Shown piece by piece: positions 8,188 through 18,500 of a stretch of 64,000 bases of DNA; position 1 is the first letter of the stretch, and every line of letters begins with the position of its first letter. The stretch is taken from the NCBI GenBank assembly GCA_964632995.1, contig CAZWDL010000001.1, forward strand, positions 62,001 through 126,000, given 5' to 3'. The notes under the pieces were generated by a model. That model was given only the letters and a program-made list of their open reading frames with translations, made no database searches and was not told the origin of the DNA. The position numbers were made by a program, and so were the translations under genes. This DNA comes from CAZWDL01 sp964632995. Its GTDB lineage: Bacteria > Bacteroidota > Bacteroidia > Chitinophagales > Saprospiraceae.

Positions 8188-8239
8188 ATTTCATTTTTCC
8201 TAAAGATAAGATTTTTCCGACTTGGGTGAGACGGTAATC

Positions 8240-8268
8240 TCAATCCTCCAATCCCTCCATCTTTCAAT
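8240..8268 (-). repeat. right 29-bp inverted repeat flanking the Uma2 gene
   Basis: This is the reverse complement of the repeat at 7480-7508 with one mismatch. It lies 53 bp upstream of the Uma2 start codon. Beyond it, at 8295-8307, is the second copy of the 13-mer ATTATGTTAAGTA found at 7543-7555. The rest of 8188-8459 is AT-rich intergenic DNA leading to the giant gene cluster. Confidence 0.8.
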
Positions 8269-8459
8269 TCTATGTTATTTTGCCTATAATTTATATTATG
8301 TTAAGTAATGCCGAGGAGTCTCCCTCCATCGGCCTCTCCTTTCCGAATATTCTTTTTTGAAAAAAATTATACAACTATCATTTTTTTCGGGTTTTGCATT
8401 TTAAAAAGACTTATTTTGGAGAGTATTCGAAAACAATAAGCTAAAACCCATTGATCATA

Positions 8460-11400
8460 ATGCCTGAAAACACCGACCTTATCGGAAAGGGTCTTGTTGT
8501 ATTACCCAAAGCCAACCAAACCCGCCCTACCCTCCGCCTGCCTTTTCATCTTCAAAAAGGAACAATATGGTGCTTTCCTCCCGGTGATAAATTAGAAGGC
8601 CGTCCCCTGGCAGAATGGCTCGGGGAGAACTATGGCGCCGATGCTTCCGTGGAAGGTAACGGTCACGCCCTGCTCACTGCTCTCCCTCAATCGCATCAGG
8701 ACGGCGCCTTCGACGCGGCCCTGGAGTTCAAAAATGGCGCCGTATCGATCAGGATAACTCATGCTGACGCCTTTTCCTTATCCCGAAATGCACATTTTCA
8801 GGGACTCGACATTCGCTTTTGGGAGGACAAAGCCGAAAACAGCCTCAGCGTCTCCGGTGGTGTAAAGATGGTGCTCTTTGAAACGGTCCTATCCCTGAGT
8901 GCGAAGCTGGAGGAAGCGCGCGGCCTTGTTCTAACTGATCCAGAGAACAGCAGTGGAGAACAGGAAGTCGCCGTCTCCTCTATCGGTACGGTTAATCTCA
9001 CCAGGCTCGAAATAAGTGCGGAATTTGATCGCTGGCGGGACCTGAAGAGCCTCTACTCTTTCAATGAAGGAAATGGAGAAAGCATCGGTGATAAGTCTAC
9101 CATGGAAGCACCGCTTGACCTGAAAGTCAAAAAAGGCGCCAATGCGGTCAAATGGCTGGAAAACGGCTTGTCTATCGAAGGCAATGCCCTCATTCAGTCG
9201 GAAACAGCCAACCGGCTGATGGAAGCCATCTGGTCGACCAATGAGCTGACCGTAGAGGCCTGGATCAAACCCTCCGCAGCCCTCCCCGATCAGCCCAGCA
9301 CCTTTTTCAGTTTAAGCACTTCCAAAGGCGGTAATTTTCTCTCCCTGGGCCACCATCCGCAACATAAGGGCATTGTCGTGACCGGGTTGTTTTTCGCGGA
9401 AGCTCGCAAGATCAAGCTCGCAGAGCGATTGCACCTCGTATTCACACGAAACGGTGAAGGACTGGAACGCTTGTTCATCAATGGCAGGGAACTGAATAAC
9501 CGCACCCGCCCTGGCAGTCTTCGCGATGAAAGCAACTGGGAGGATCCGAATTATCTACTGACGCTTGGTAATTCCTTCGATGGGACTAACCCCTGGCAAG
9601 GCGAATTCTACGAACTGGCCTTCTACGATCGCGCCGTTCCCGAAGAAGAAGTACTACACCACTATTTTCAATCTATCCTGCTCGAAGGGTTATTCCGCAT
9701 CGCGAATGCACCGGCGCCGCTAGACCGGGAATTTTCTGCCCTTCTCTCCTTTTTTTCCGAGCCGGCCAGTATTTCGGTACAATTCGAGGAGGAAGCTCTG
9801 GAACTGCGTCCCGAATTACAACTGAAACAATTGGCGCTCAAATGGACACAGCAAGAAGGCGACGATTGGACGCTTAACGGGACCGCGATGGTACTTCAAT
9901 GGCAAAACGAGGTCCTAACTAAGGCATCCCTTTCCGGCAGAAAGAACAATCCGTTTGTAACTTTCGTCAATGCCGAAAAACCGGTGGAATTATCGCTCGA
10001 TGGCTGGGGCGACCTGTCTTTTTCCTCCCTGCAACTGAAGGCCCGCAAAAGTGGGAACAAACTAAGCTGGGCGCTCAGCACCCAGACTGATGCCAACTTT
10101 TTCCTGCTCCCCGCGGCGGCTCATCGCAGCGTAGACAGCCTGGTGGATATGATGCTGTACAGCCCACAGCTGGCATTTACGGATGATCACCTCGTTCTAC
10201 AGGGAACATGGATCGGTGAACGCCTGTCACTCCATGGCATTCGCCGGGAGGAACAGCTCTTCCTGCTTTCCGAAACCGATTTCGTCCTGCCTTTCAGTCT
10301 TAACCTGCCCCCCATCCACGATCCTCGCACCGGCGCCCGGCTGACAGAAATTATCCGGCTGGATCGCCGCGATATGGAAATCCAACTTTCACTGGAAATT
10401 GGCGAACCGGGCTTCCTGACCGAAGTAAGCAGCGGCTTCGAATGGGTGGATGAATCGGAGACTCTGCAGCGGTTGATCATTCCGGCATTTTCCTTGTACA
10501 CCTCCCCACCGACTAAAAACGCATTGCTGGGCCACGTCATCCGGGAATTGCGCGCTCAGGCCAACCAGCTCTTTGCCGATCAGGGACGCCACAAGCGGGA
10601 TTACTTCCTCAGTACCGGCACCGAAGGGCCGCTGATTCACCTCAGTGCTTCCGGCAACCGTGAAGAAACGATTCGCACTACCCTGCCCAGAATTTTCCAA
10701 ACCAGCCAGACGGTTGAAATAGGAACGGGTAATCCAGTATTCACCATTCGCCAATCCGGGGAAGGTTCGGAGCTTACGCTGAATCTGAAAGATCAATCAC
10801 AGGACGATCTGAGCTCCTCCTATCAGAATTTCTGGGATGAAATCCTCAACCAGCAGGCTTTTTTACCTGGTGGTGAGGCTGTTCTGCAGCGCCGCATCGC
10901 CGAGCGCCTGCCCCTCTCCTACCGCCGCCTGCTCAAATTCTATTACGGCTTTCATACCGAAAACAATTACCTCGACCTGCATCCCGGCATGCGGCTCCGT
11001 ATTGATTTTCAGAATTATCAGTTTGTTCAGCCCTCCGAACAACGTGCACGCACAGGCTTTGCCGGTAGCGGCAGCGCCAGCCTTTACGTCAACAGTTATA
11101 CCGAGCCAGATGGACGCCAACTGATCGGCTTCGATGCCTTTTCTTCGATCCTGCAGCTGCAAACACCGGCACAAAGCCATGAGGGCGGGGTGGACAGCGG
11201 CATCGGCGGGCTTTACGAGTTGCTCAGCCCCGCCCGCCGCAAGCGGCATTACCGGCTATTCTATCCGCGCTCTTTTTCTTCCGGTAACGGCCCGGCGCGC
11301 GTCCCCGTCCTTATCGGTGCCGATTCACTTACGACGCTGGGGGAAGTGACCGCTGACTGGCTGGATGAAGACGCCTTCTCTGCTGCGGACGACCGCACCT

Positions 11401-11714
11401 ATTTTTACTTCCGGGACAAAGCCACCCTGGTGCCTGAATTCCAGGTTTTTGTGCACGAACGCCCCGTATATGTGGCGGTCGGCACCACGCTTCGCCAGCT
11501 CATCGAGCGTTACCAGGATATTCCTCCTGCGGGCTTACCGGGACAGGACCTCTCCCCCTACCTGGGCGCCGCACGACCGCTGCGCCTGATACATGAAGGG
11601 AAAGACAGTAAGCCCACTTACGTCTTTATCAACCTGGAGCACTATCCGCCTGCCAGTGAGGGCAGCGATGTACTCGACTTGCCCCTGGTGAAAGGAGATC
11701 GTTTTTATTTCTAA
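8460..11714 (+). CDS. large uncharacterised LamG-domain protein, first gene of the giant cluster
   Basis: This 1084-residue protein has no signal peptide or membrane segment, so it is predicted to be cytoplasmic unless exported by a dedicated route. A concanavalin-like LamG/Laminin_G_3 domain is visible at about residues 198-400, with the typical features FNEGNGESIGDKS, LTVEAWIKPSAALPDQP, LHLVFTRNGEGLERLFINGR and YELAFYDRAVPEEEVLHHYF. The remainder is beta-rich and unassigned. A segment near residues 990-1020 (YVAVGTTLRQLIERYQDIPP) vaguely recalls SLBB-type repeats. I chose ATG 8460 over the TTG three codons upstream. The second gene starts 23 nt after the stop, so they form an operon. LamG domains normally sit in secreted carbohydrate-binding proteins, which makes the missing leader odd. 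No function is assigned. Confidence 0.8.
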   Translation: MPENTDLIGKGLVVLPKANQTRPTLRLPFHLQKGTIWCFPPGDKLEGRPLAEWLGENYGADASVEGNGHALLTALPQSHQDGAFDAALEFKNGAVSIRITHADAFSLSRNAHFQGLDIRFWEDKAENSLSVSGGVKMVLFETVLSLSAKLEEARGLVLTDPENSSGEQEVAVSSIGTVNLTRLEISAEFDRWRDLKSLYSFNEGNGESIGDKSTMEAPLDLKVKKGANAVKWLENGLSIEGNALIQSETANRLMEAIWSTNELTVEAWIKPSAALPDQPSTFFSLSTSKGGNFLSLGHHPQHKGIVVTGLFFAEARKIKLAERLHLVFTRNGEGLERLFINGRELNNRTRPGSLRDESNWEDPNYLLTLGNSFDGTNPWQGEFYELAFYDRAVPEEEVLHHYFQSILLEGLFRIANAPAPLDREFSALLSFFSEPASISVQFEEEALELRPELQLKQLALKWTQQEGDDWTLNGTAMVLQWQNEVLTKASLSGRKNNPFVTFVNAEKPVELSLDGWGDLSFSSLQLKARKSGNKLSWALSTQTDANFFLLPAAAHRSVDSLVDMMLYSPQLAFTDDHLVLQGTWIGERLSLHGIRREEQLFLLSETDFVLPFSLNLPPIHDPRTGARLTEIIRLDRRDMEIQLSLEIGEPGFLTEVSSGFEWVDESETLQRLIIPAFSLYTSPPTKNALLGHVIRELRAQANQLFADQGRHKRDYFLSTGTEGPLIHLSASGNREETIRTTLPRIFQTSQTVEIGTGNPVFTIRQSGEGSELTLNLKDQSQDDLSSSYQNFWDEILNQQAFLPGGEAVLQRRIAERLPLSYRRLLKFYYGFHTENNYLDLHPGMRLRIDFQNYQFVQPSEQRARTGFAGSGSASLYVNSYTEPDGRQLIGFDAFSSILQLQTPAQSHEGGVDSGIGGLYELLSPARRKRHYRLFYPRSFSSGNGPARVPVLIGADSLTTLGEVTADWLDEDAFSAADDRTYFYFRDKATLVPEFQVFVHERPVYVAVGTTLRQLIERYQDIPPAGLPGQDLSPYLGAARPLRLIHEGKDSKPTYVFINLEHYPPASEGSDVLDLPLVKGDRFYF

Positions 11715-11737
11715 GTTGAATATGAATCCCATTCCAA

Positions 11738-14700
11738 ATGCTGCATTCCAATAGTGACCTGTTTTTTATTGATGCCGGTTTTCCCGATGGTGATTACACC
11801 ATGGCCTATTTGGCCTCTGAGCGCCCTGCTTCCCTGGAGAACAGCTGGCAAACCGAAGCGCTAGTCTACCTTTTTCTGGGGGCGGCAGCAGATGCCCTGG
11901 ATCAGGGAGTGCTGTTTCGTGCCCTGCAGCAATTCCTGTCTGCACCCCTTCACCAAAGGACCCGGTTTTTATGGGTGGAGAATCCGACAGATCCTTTATC
12001 TCGTTGGCGCAGCCAGTTCATCCCTGTGGTCAATGGACCGGATGGCACCTTTGTCAAACACTTGACTTACATCGATTTTCGCAACTACAGCCTGGCCATT
12101 CCCCGAAATGCAAAGATCGAGCTCAACGGAGAAAAGAACGGTTTTCTGATCAGACACAAAGACCAGAAGCGCCGGCCCCAGCTCACCACGGCCTACGGAC
12201 AGCACCGTTTGAGAGGTGAACAGGATATTGCGCTTCCCATGCAGGGCGCGCGCGCCGGCTGTCTGGAATTTGAACTGGCTATCAAAAAAAAAGGGACTGC
12301 CCGGGAAGGTTTCGGCTACCCTGGACTGGCGCAACTCGATGCCGGTATCCGGCTGTTTATGCGGGATCCGGATTTTCCGGGAACGGAAGAGCACTACTAC
12401 ATCAGCAGCCATCGCTATCCGCTATGGGATGAATACTGTGATAATTCCCGGGCATTTGCATTCTATCCCGACCGCCTCAGTTTTGAGGTACGTCTCGATC
12501 CGGTACAACCTTTATCGGCCGATCGATCCTGTTTTATTGCCAAAGCTCCGGCCGGCATTGACACTGGCATTCCCTCGGCTTTCCGGACCAACCTGGGCTA
12601 TACCGTGCACCTGCTGCCTGAGGGCAAACAGAGTAAGCTCGTCTTCGCACAGCGCCCCGTGTTCCCTGCCGAATCTTTTGACACCCCCCTCTACCTGACA
12701 CCCGCCGGCGACTTTGAGATACAAGTCCCGGATTACATAGAACGTACTTCCGCACCCACTGCGGACAATCTCGTATGTGGCATTTCCGGCCTGGAATACA
12801 TCAAGATACCCCGGGATAAGCCGATGCTGATTTCTTTCAATCCCGGCCGGCCGGCGTTTGCCTCCAGCTTCGTTTCAACAGCTGCTTTACTGCGGAATCT
12901 GGCCAGGATCATCGAATCCTATTCGCAGGAACTCCCCGATAAGGAGACTGCCGACCTGGATATCAATCTCTACGACGAGCAGGGATTGACCTCTGTAGAC
13001 TTACAGGAAATCCTCGATCACGTTCGATTGAATTACTTCCCACCTGGGTTTCAGTTTTCGCCAAAAGCCCGCACCGAATACCAATTGCTGAAAACCGTGG
13101 AGGACCTCATAGACTGGTTCCGGATCAATTTGCAGGCCCTGCAACATCCAGGCATCAGAGCTGATGACCCACTTCACGCATTCCCAAGTACCTCCTGGGC
13201 CTACGTACGGGGAAAATCTAAAGAAGATACGGCCGTCTATTATGCTCAGCCGGAACAGGCCGTTATGCATCAAGGAGATGCGCCCGCATCCGGAGGAATG
13301 GGCACGGCAACCAAATTTCTCGAATACCTGGAAGTGCCCTCAGTAGGGTTACCCAATATCGATCATGTAGCCTTCCCCCTCCTCCCCTATGGCCAGGTGG
13401 ACGGATCGGTGCTTACTGATTTGCGGGAACTGGAACTGCAGCTGATCAGTAACCTTCGCCGGACCCTGATCGCTCAGGTCAACCAGGAAAATCCGGATAC
13501 TCCGCTGCTCGCCGCCGCGCCCACTGCCGAAACCGTGGAAGGGACCACCCCTCAGGGCCTGATGGCGAGCTTTGCCGCCGATTTCAGGGAAATTAAGAAA
13601 TTACTTCTTGCTGTCGATACCGATGACCGGGAGATTGCTTTCGCAAAAATCGGGCATCCCTCCCCGCTGAAAACCGCTCTGCAGTCGAACCAGCTATTTC
13701 TGGTGGCTTCTGATCCGGCTGTCCTGCAGAACTATTTTTCCAAGGAAGTGCTGAAGGAATTTCCTGGCGCCGATAATAAAATGACGATTCAGGATTGGGG
13801 GTTTGAGTGGGGACCTGAATTTTGGGATAGACAAGGAACGATCCTGCTTTTTAAATTTCACGACAAACCTCTGATCGATCTGGTAACAGACACCAAAATG
13901 TGGTCGCTTCCCGGGCAGTTCAACAAGGACCCCGCCGAGACCGGCAAGCGTCTGCACCATATTTTGCAAGAGGCTATCCGCAGCAGCCAGAGTGAGGATC
14001 CCAAGGAACGTCTAAAATGGGCTTCGCTGGCGCGGGCCGCGCTCTACGAGGAATGGTCGGGTATCATTGCCCTGAATGTGCATGTCCCGCTGGGTGAACT
14101 TCCTCCGGCCTTGATGGTGCTGGCAGCCGGTATCGATCCGGATAAGTTCTACGCACAATACGTAGGGGTGGAATTGACGCCGGTAGAGCCCACCACGGAT
14201 GATCTCATCCCGGGGCAATCCTCACTATTTGGTTTAATAGATTACCGTAACGATAAAGAACCGCCGCCCCACGAGTCGGGATACAACTTCCATGTGCCCA
14301 ACCTGAGCGTCGTTTTTCAGAACTCCCTGGTAAAAGATTTTGCTGCCGAGGTGATCGTGACGCTGGATCGCCTTTTCGATGAATGGACACAGCTGCAGGC
14401 AAGCTTTGACGGTGCCAACACCGTTTTGCTGAAAGGGACTGCCGAAACCCATAACGGCAAAACGACTTACGCTTTCAACTTCGCCGGCGACAACCACTTT
14501 CAGTGTCCGGAAAGCGATGTATTGAACAAAGTGCAGATCCTGCGCGCACAGCTGGTCACCGACCCGCTGCCGGCCGGCGATATCCGGTATTCTAGTTCCG
14601 GAAATTGCGACGGCACCCCCATCAGCGGCCGCTTCTTCTTCTGGGGACACCTGAATTTCCGGCGCCTGCAGGGCTTCGATGCGCTCTCTTTCGGGCAAGA

Positions 14701-15424
14701 GGACGAGCCTCCATTGACGGGAAATGATAAGTATCTGAGCTTTTCCGGTCTGCAACTGCTCATCAACTTCACCCTGCCTGCTTTTTCTCAAAATGAATCC
14801 GAGGAAGTAAAGGACTGCCGGAATTTCATTTTCGAACCCCGCGGCTTGATCTTCGATCTCAAACGCAGCAGGGTGCGGGAACAGAGCCTGTACGCCAAAT
14901 TCCCGCTGATATTCAAACGCTTCATCTACTCTCAGGGCGAAAAAGCCATCGATGAGCTTGGCTTTATGCCCGCCATCACCCCACTGCGGAGCAAGAAACC
15001 GGAATCAACCTGGTACGCCATGACCTACGACCTGGAGCTAGGCACCCTGGGCGCACTCACCGGCGGCACCCTGACGGCGAGCATCCTTCTGGCCTGGACG
15101 CCAGGCGGTAAAGGCAATGGCGTATACATAGGACTCAAACTGCCTGGTTCCAGCGGCGGCAAGAAGGAAATCGTCATACAAGGGGTCCTGAAAATCGTTT
15201 TCAAACGCATTCAGTTTGTCGTTGATGAAAGCAATCCCGAACGGACTAGCTATCTGCTCAAACTCAAAAATATTATCCTGAAATTCTTCGTCCTTTCATT
15301 CCCTCCCAATGCGGCGACCGAAATCATCATCTTTGGCGATCCGGATGCTACGGCTGAAGCACTGAGCGCCAATCCGGAAAAGCGGTCGGTGGGCTGGTAC
15401 GCGGCTTACAGTAAAAAAGAGTGA
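11738..15424 (+). CDS. large uncharacterised protein, second gene of the giant cluster
   Basis: This 1228-residue protein is not in any family I recognise. No signal peptide or transmembrane helix is visible. The sequence alternates beta-rich and helical stretches. The C-terminal ~200 residues are strongly beta (TLGALTGGTLTASILLAWTP, GVYIGLKLPGSSGGKKEIVI, then KIVFKRIQFVVDESNP). They look like a smaller version of the layered beta modules in the next gene. The start ATG at 11738 is 23 nt after the previous stop, and a short ATG frame at 11722 is ignored. The next gene begins 85 nt downstream. Cotranscription and shared style suggest the three proteins form one assembly, but this is inference. 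Confidence 0.75.
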   Translation: MLHSNSDLFFIDAGFPDGDYTMAYLASERPASLENSWQTEALVYLFLGAAADALDQGVLFRALQQFLSAPLHQRTRFLWVENPTDPLSRWRSQFIPVVNGPDGTFVKHLTYIDFRNYSLAIPRNAKIELNGEKNGFLIRHKDQKRRPQLTTAYGQHRLRGEQDIALPMQGARAGCLEFELAIKKKGTAREGFGYPGLAQLDAGIRLFMRDPDFPGTEEHYYISSHRYPLWDEYCDNSRAFAFYPDRLSFEVRLDPVQPLSADRSCFIAKAPAGIDTGIPSAFRTNLGYTVHLLPEGKQSKLVFAQRPVFPAESFDTPLYLTPAGDFEIQVPDYIERTSAPTADNLVCGISGLEYIKIPRDKPMLISFNPGRPAFASSFVSTAALLRNLARIIESYSQELPDKETADLDINLYDEQGLTSVDLQEILDHVRLNYFPPGFQFSPKARTEYQLLKTVEDLIDWFRINLQALQHPGIRADDPLHAFPSTSWAYVRGKSKEDTAVYYAQPEQAVMHQGDAPASGGMGTATKFLEYLEVPSVGLPNIDHVAFPLLPYGQVDGSVLTDLRELELQLISNLRRTLIAQVNQENPDTPLLAAAPTAETVEGTTPQGLMASFAADFREIKKLLLAVDTDDREIAFAKIGHPSPLKTALQSNQLFLVASDPAVLQNYFSKEVLKEFPGADNKMTIQDWGFEWGPEFWDRQGTILLFKFHDKPLIDLVTDTKMWSLPGQFNKDPAETGKRLHHILQEAIRSSQSEDPKERLKWASLARAALYEEWSGIIALNVHVPLGELPPALMVLAAGIDPDKFYAQYVGVELTPVEPTTDDLIPGQSSLFGLIDYRNDKEPPPHESGYNFHVPNLSVVFQNSLVKDFAAEVIVTLDRLFDEWTQLQASFDGANTVLLKGTAETHNGKTTYAFNFAGDNHFQCPESDVLNKVQILRAQLVTDPLPAGDIRYSSSGNCDGTPISGRFFFWGHLNFRRLQGFDALSFGQEDEPPLTGNDKYLSFSGLQLLINFTLPAFSQNESEEVKDCRNFIFEPRGLIFDLKRSRVREQSLYAKFPLIFKRFIYSQGEKAIDELGFMPAITPLRSKKPESTWYAMTYDLELGTLGALTGGTLTASILLAWTPGGKGNGVYIGLKLPGSSGGKKEIVIQGVLKIVFKRIQFVVDESNPERTSYLLKLKNIILKFFVLSFPPNAATEIIIFGDPDATAEALSANPEKRSVGWYAAYSKKE

Positions 15425-15509
15425 AAAGCGCACTGTCAAGAAGCACACAGGTGCTTCCTGCGCTATACGACTCCACGCAATTCAAGAAAGAAACACCTCA
15501 TCACCGATC

Positions 15510-18500
15510 ATGAATTACGAAGACCTGACAGCGATTATTCCGGAAGGCGAAGGCCGCCACGAGATCCTCTTCAAAGACTTCGAAGGAACGGAAGTGGAAC
15601 GCCTCTTCCGTCGTTTTTTTGACGCCTATGCCTTCGAAAATCATGAAGGGGAAACGGTGTTTCTGGAAGGACTGGTCATCGACGGCGAGGTGGTCGAAGA
15701 CGAAGAAAGTGAAACGGTAAGCGTTACCGGTATCCTGCGCAATACATTTTTGGGCGCCGTCACCCTGGAAGATATTGAGGTGCATATTTTCGCCGTTTTC
15801 GCGCTCACGGAAGCCGAAACGCCAAGGGTATCCATCAGGTTGAACTTTGAACAGCCCTGGACCCTGGTAAGCGCCCTGGCGGAGGAAGGATTAGGAGGCC
15901 TCAGCGGCGATCTCAGCGGTGAGGCCGTCAAAAAACTGGCTTTTCCGGTCAGTAGCATTGAACTGGACAGCGAGTCCTTCCAGTTTTCGATTACGGTGGA
16001 ACCGGCGCTGGCGCTGGCTCTCGAGACTGTACCGCAGTACCTGCAGGGCGTGGACGTGGTCGAGCAGTTCCCCACCGATGGTTTCCCTTCCTTTGATACC
16101 GGCTTGTCCCTTTCGCTTTTCCAGCTGTCGGCCGGTCTCGATCCGCTTCGGCTGGCGGCTCTGGATATGGAAGTGGCGCTGAGCAACGGTAACGGAACCT
16201 GGAGCACTTTCGGCGATTTTGTTGTTTTCCGCGATTTACGAGCCGGTTTTACATTGGATGACCCACTGGGAACCAAGGCGCTCTCCGCTGTAGTAAACGG
16301 AACAGCCGTGGTGGCAGGGGTGGCCATTGAGGGGCAGATTGAACTACCCTCTCTGTCCTTCGCCTGTTTTCTGGAGGAAGGCGCCAGGATCGAAATCAAG
16401 GCCCTGCTGGAAGAACTTACCGGCGTGCCGCATCCCATGAGCGCCGTCACCTGTACGGCTTTTTTAATAGAGGGAGTTCCCGAGGAACGAACCTATTCCC
16501 TGGAAGCGACGATTGAAGATCTCCTGGAGCTGGATTTAGGAATCTCCACGCTGCGGCTGGAAACGCTTTCTACTGCCTTTACGCTGGTCACCCCGGAACA
16601 GCCCGGCGGACAGCGCTCCGTGAGCGGCTGGATTAACGGGAGCGTTCTTTTTGGAGAAGTGCCCTTCGCGGTTACCGCCCGACTGGAAGAGGGCGCGAGC
16701 GGCTGGACTTTCACCGGAGGGCTGGCCGATGAAGGCACACTGACGATTGAGACTCTATTCACTAACCTGTCCGATACCTTTGGGCGCGTACAACTTCCCC
16801 CCGCTCTTGCAGGACTGGAAGTGGAAGAACTGAGCGTGCAGTTCGATACAGCTGAAAAGAACTTTTTCTTTAACATGAGCCTGCATTTTCCGGTAGATGG
16901 AAAAGAACTGATGCTCAGCATGAACCTGGAGGTGACCAAAACACTCCGTGGCTACACCAAGCGCTTCACCGGCACTACGATCATTCAGGAGAAACTGTTC
17001 CTGGTGGAATTCGGCAAAAGCCCCACCCGGTCTCGCCTCCTGGCGCGGTTTGAGGATACCGACGGATTTGAGCTCAATCCCATATCCCTGCTCGACGAGG
17101 TATCTTCTTCTCACGAATTGAGTTTTGGAGACGACAGTAAGGGCCTTACTCAGCTCAAAATCCATAGCATCGGATTTCTGATGGAGTCGGTAAAGGTCAA
17201 CACAACGGTTAGGAAGACCTACACCTTCGACGGCGCCGCCAGCTGGACCACCAATATTCCATTTACCGGTGACGATCACCTTATTCAAATCGATGCGGAA
17301 TTGCTGATCAAGAAGGTGGTCAATGGCGGGCTCTCCGGCAATATCAGGGGGCAGCTATCTACGGATATCGCTTTCTTTGAGCATTTTCCCCTAACCGTCG
17401 TTTACGATTTCAGTCCCAACCAGCGCAGGCTGGGCTTTGAGCTACCCATCGGTAATATCCTCCTGAAGCTGGATTACGAGACGAGGACAGTATCCCCCGG
17501 ACCGCCGCCAAGGAAACAAACCATCCTCAGCCTGGCCACCGGATCGGCCAACGGCAGTGAGGAGGGGCTCACTTTCGGCGATATCATCAGCTTCCTCGTC
17601 GGCCTGATCGATCCCGATACGGTCTATTTCCAGCTTGATCCACCCTGGGATTTACTCAACGAAGTGAACCTTTCCGGCTTTAGCCTGAAGGTAAATATGA
17701 CGACCAAGGCCGTCACCGTTTCTTACGCCTCGGAGATATCGCTGGGCTTTATGACCATCACCAAACTGGGATTGGCTTACGCGCCACCGAAACCCGGCCG
17801 CCCCAAAGGCGTCAATATTGTGCTGGAGGGCAGCTTTCTGGGGAGCGAACGCACCCTGGCCTGGGATGCAGTCAATGACGCCCCGCCAGCCGTCCCTGGT
17901 AAAGGAAATACCGTCTTTGACCTACGCTACCTGGGCATTGGTCAGCGGGTGTCCCTCAATCCGGAAGATGTGGCCAAGCTGCAGGACATCACTTCTGTAA
18001 TGACCCTATTGCGCAGCAGCCTGACTCCGCTGCCGCCGGCCAAGACCCGTTTCAACCCCCTTGCAGTGGCTGCCGCCGAGGGCCGCGAGGTCATCCGCTT
18101 CAATGCCGACAGCGGGTTCCTGCTGGGCGCCTCCCTGGTGCTGCTGGGCGCTTTCGATCTGCGTATTATCTTTAACGATCCGTTGCTATACGGCCTGCGC
18201 ATTGAACTCTCCGGCCCGGCAGCCAAACAGCTAAAGGGGCTCAAGTTCGAAATCCTGTACCGGCGGGTCACTGACAACATCGGTGTTTACCATATCGATC
18301 TTACGCTGCCGGATGCACTGCGCTATCTGCAGTTCGGCGCCGTCTCGATCACCATTCCGGTGATCGTCCTCGACATTTTCACCAATGGCGATTTCAAAAT
18401 CGATGTAGGCTTCCCGTGGAGAAACAACTTTGCCCGCTCCTTCGGTGTGCAGATCTTTCCCTTTATCGGAGCGGCGGGAATTTACTTCAACAAGCTCAGC

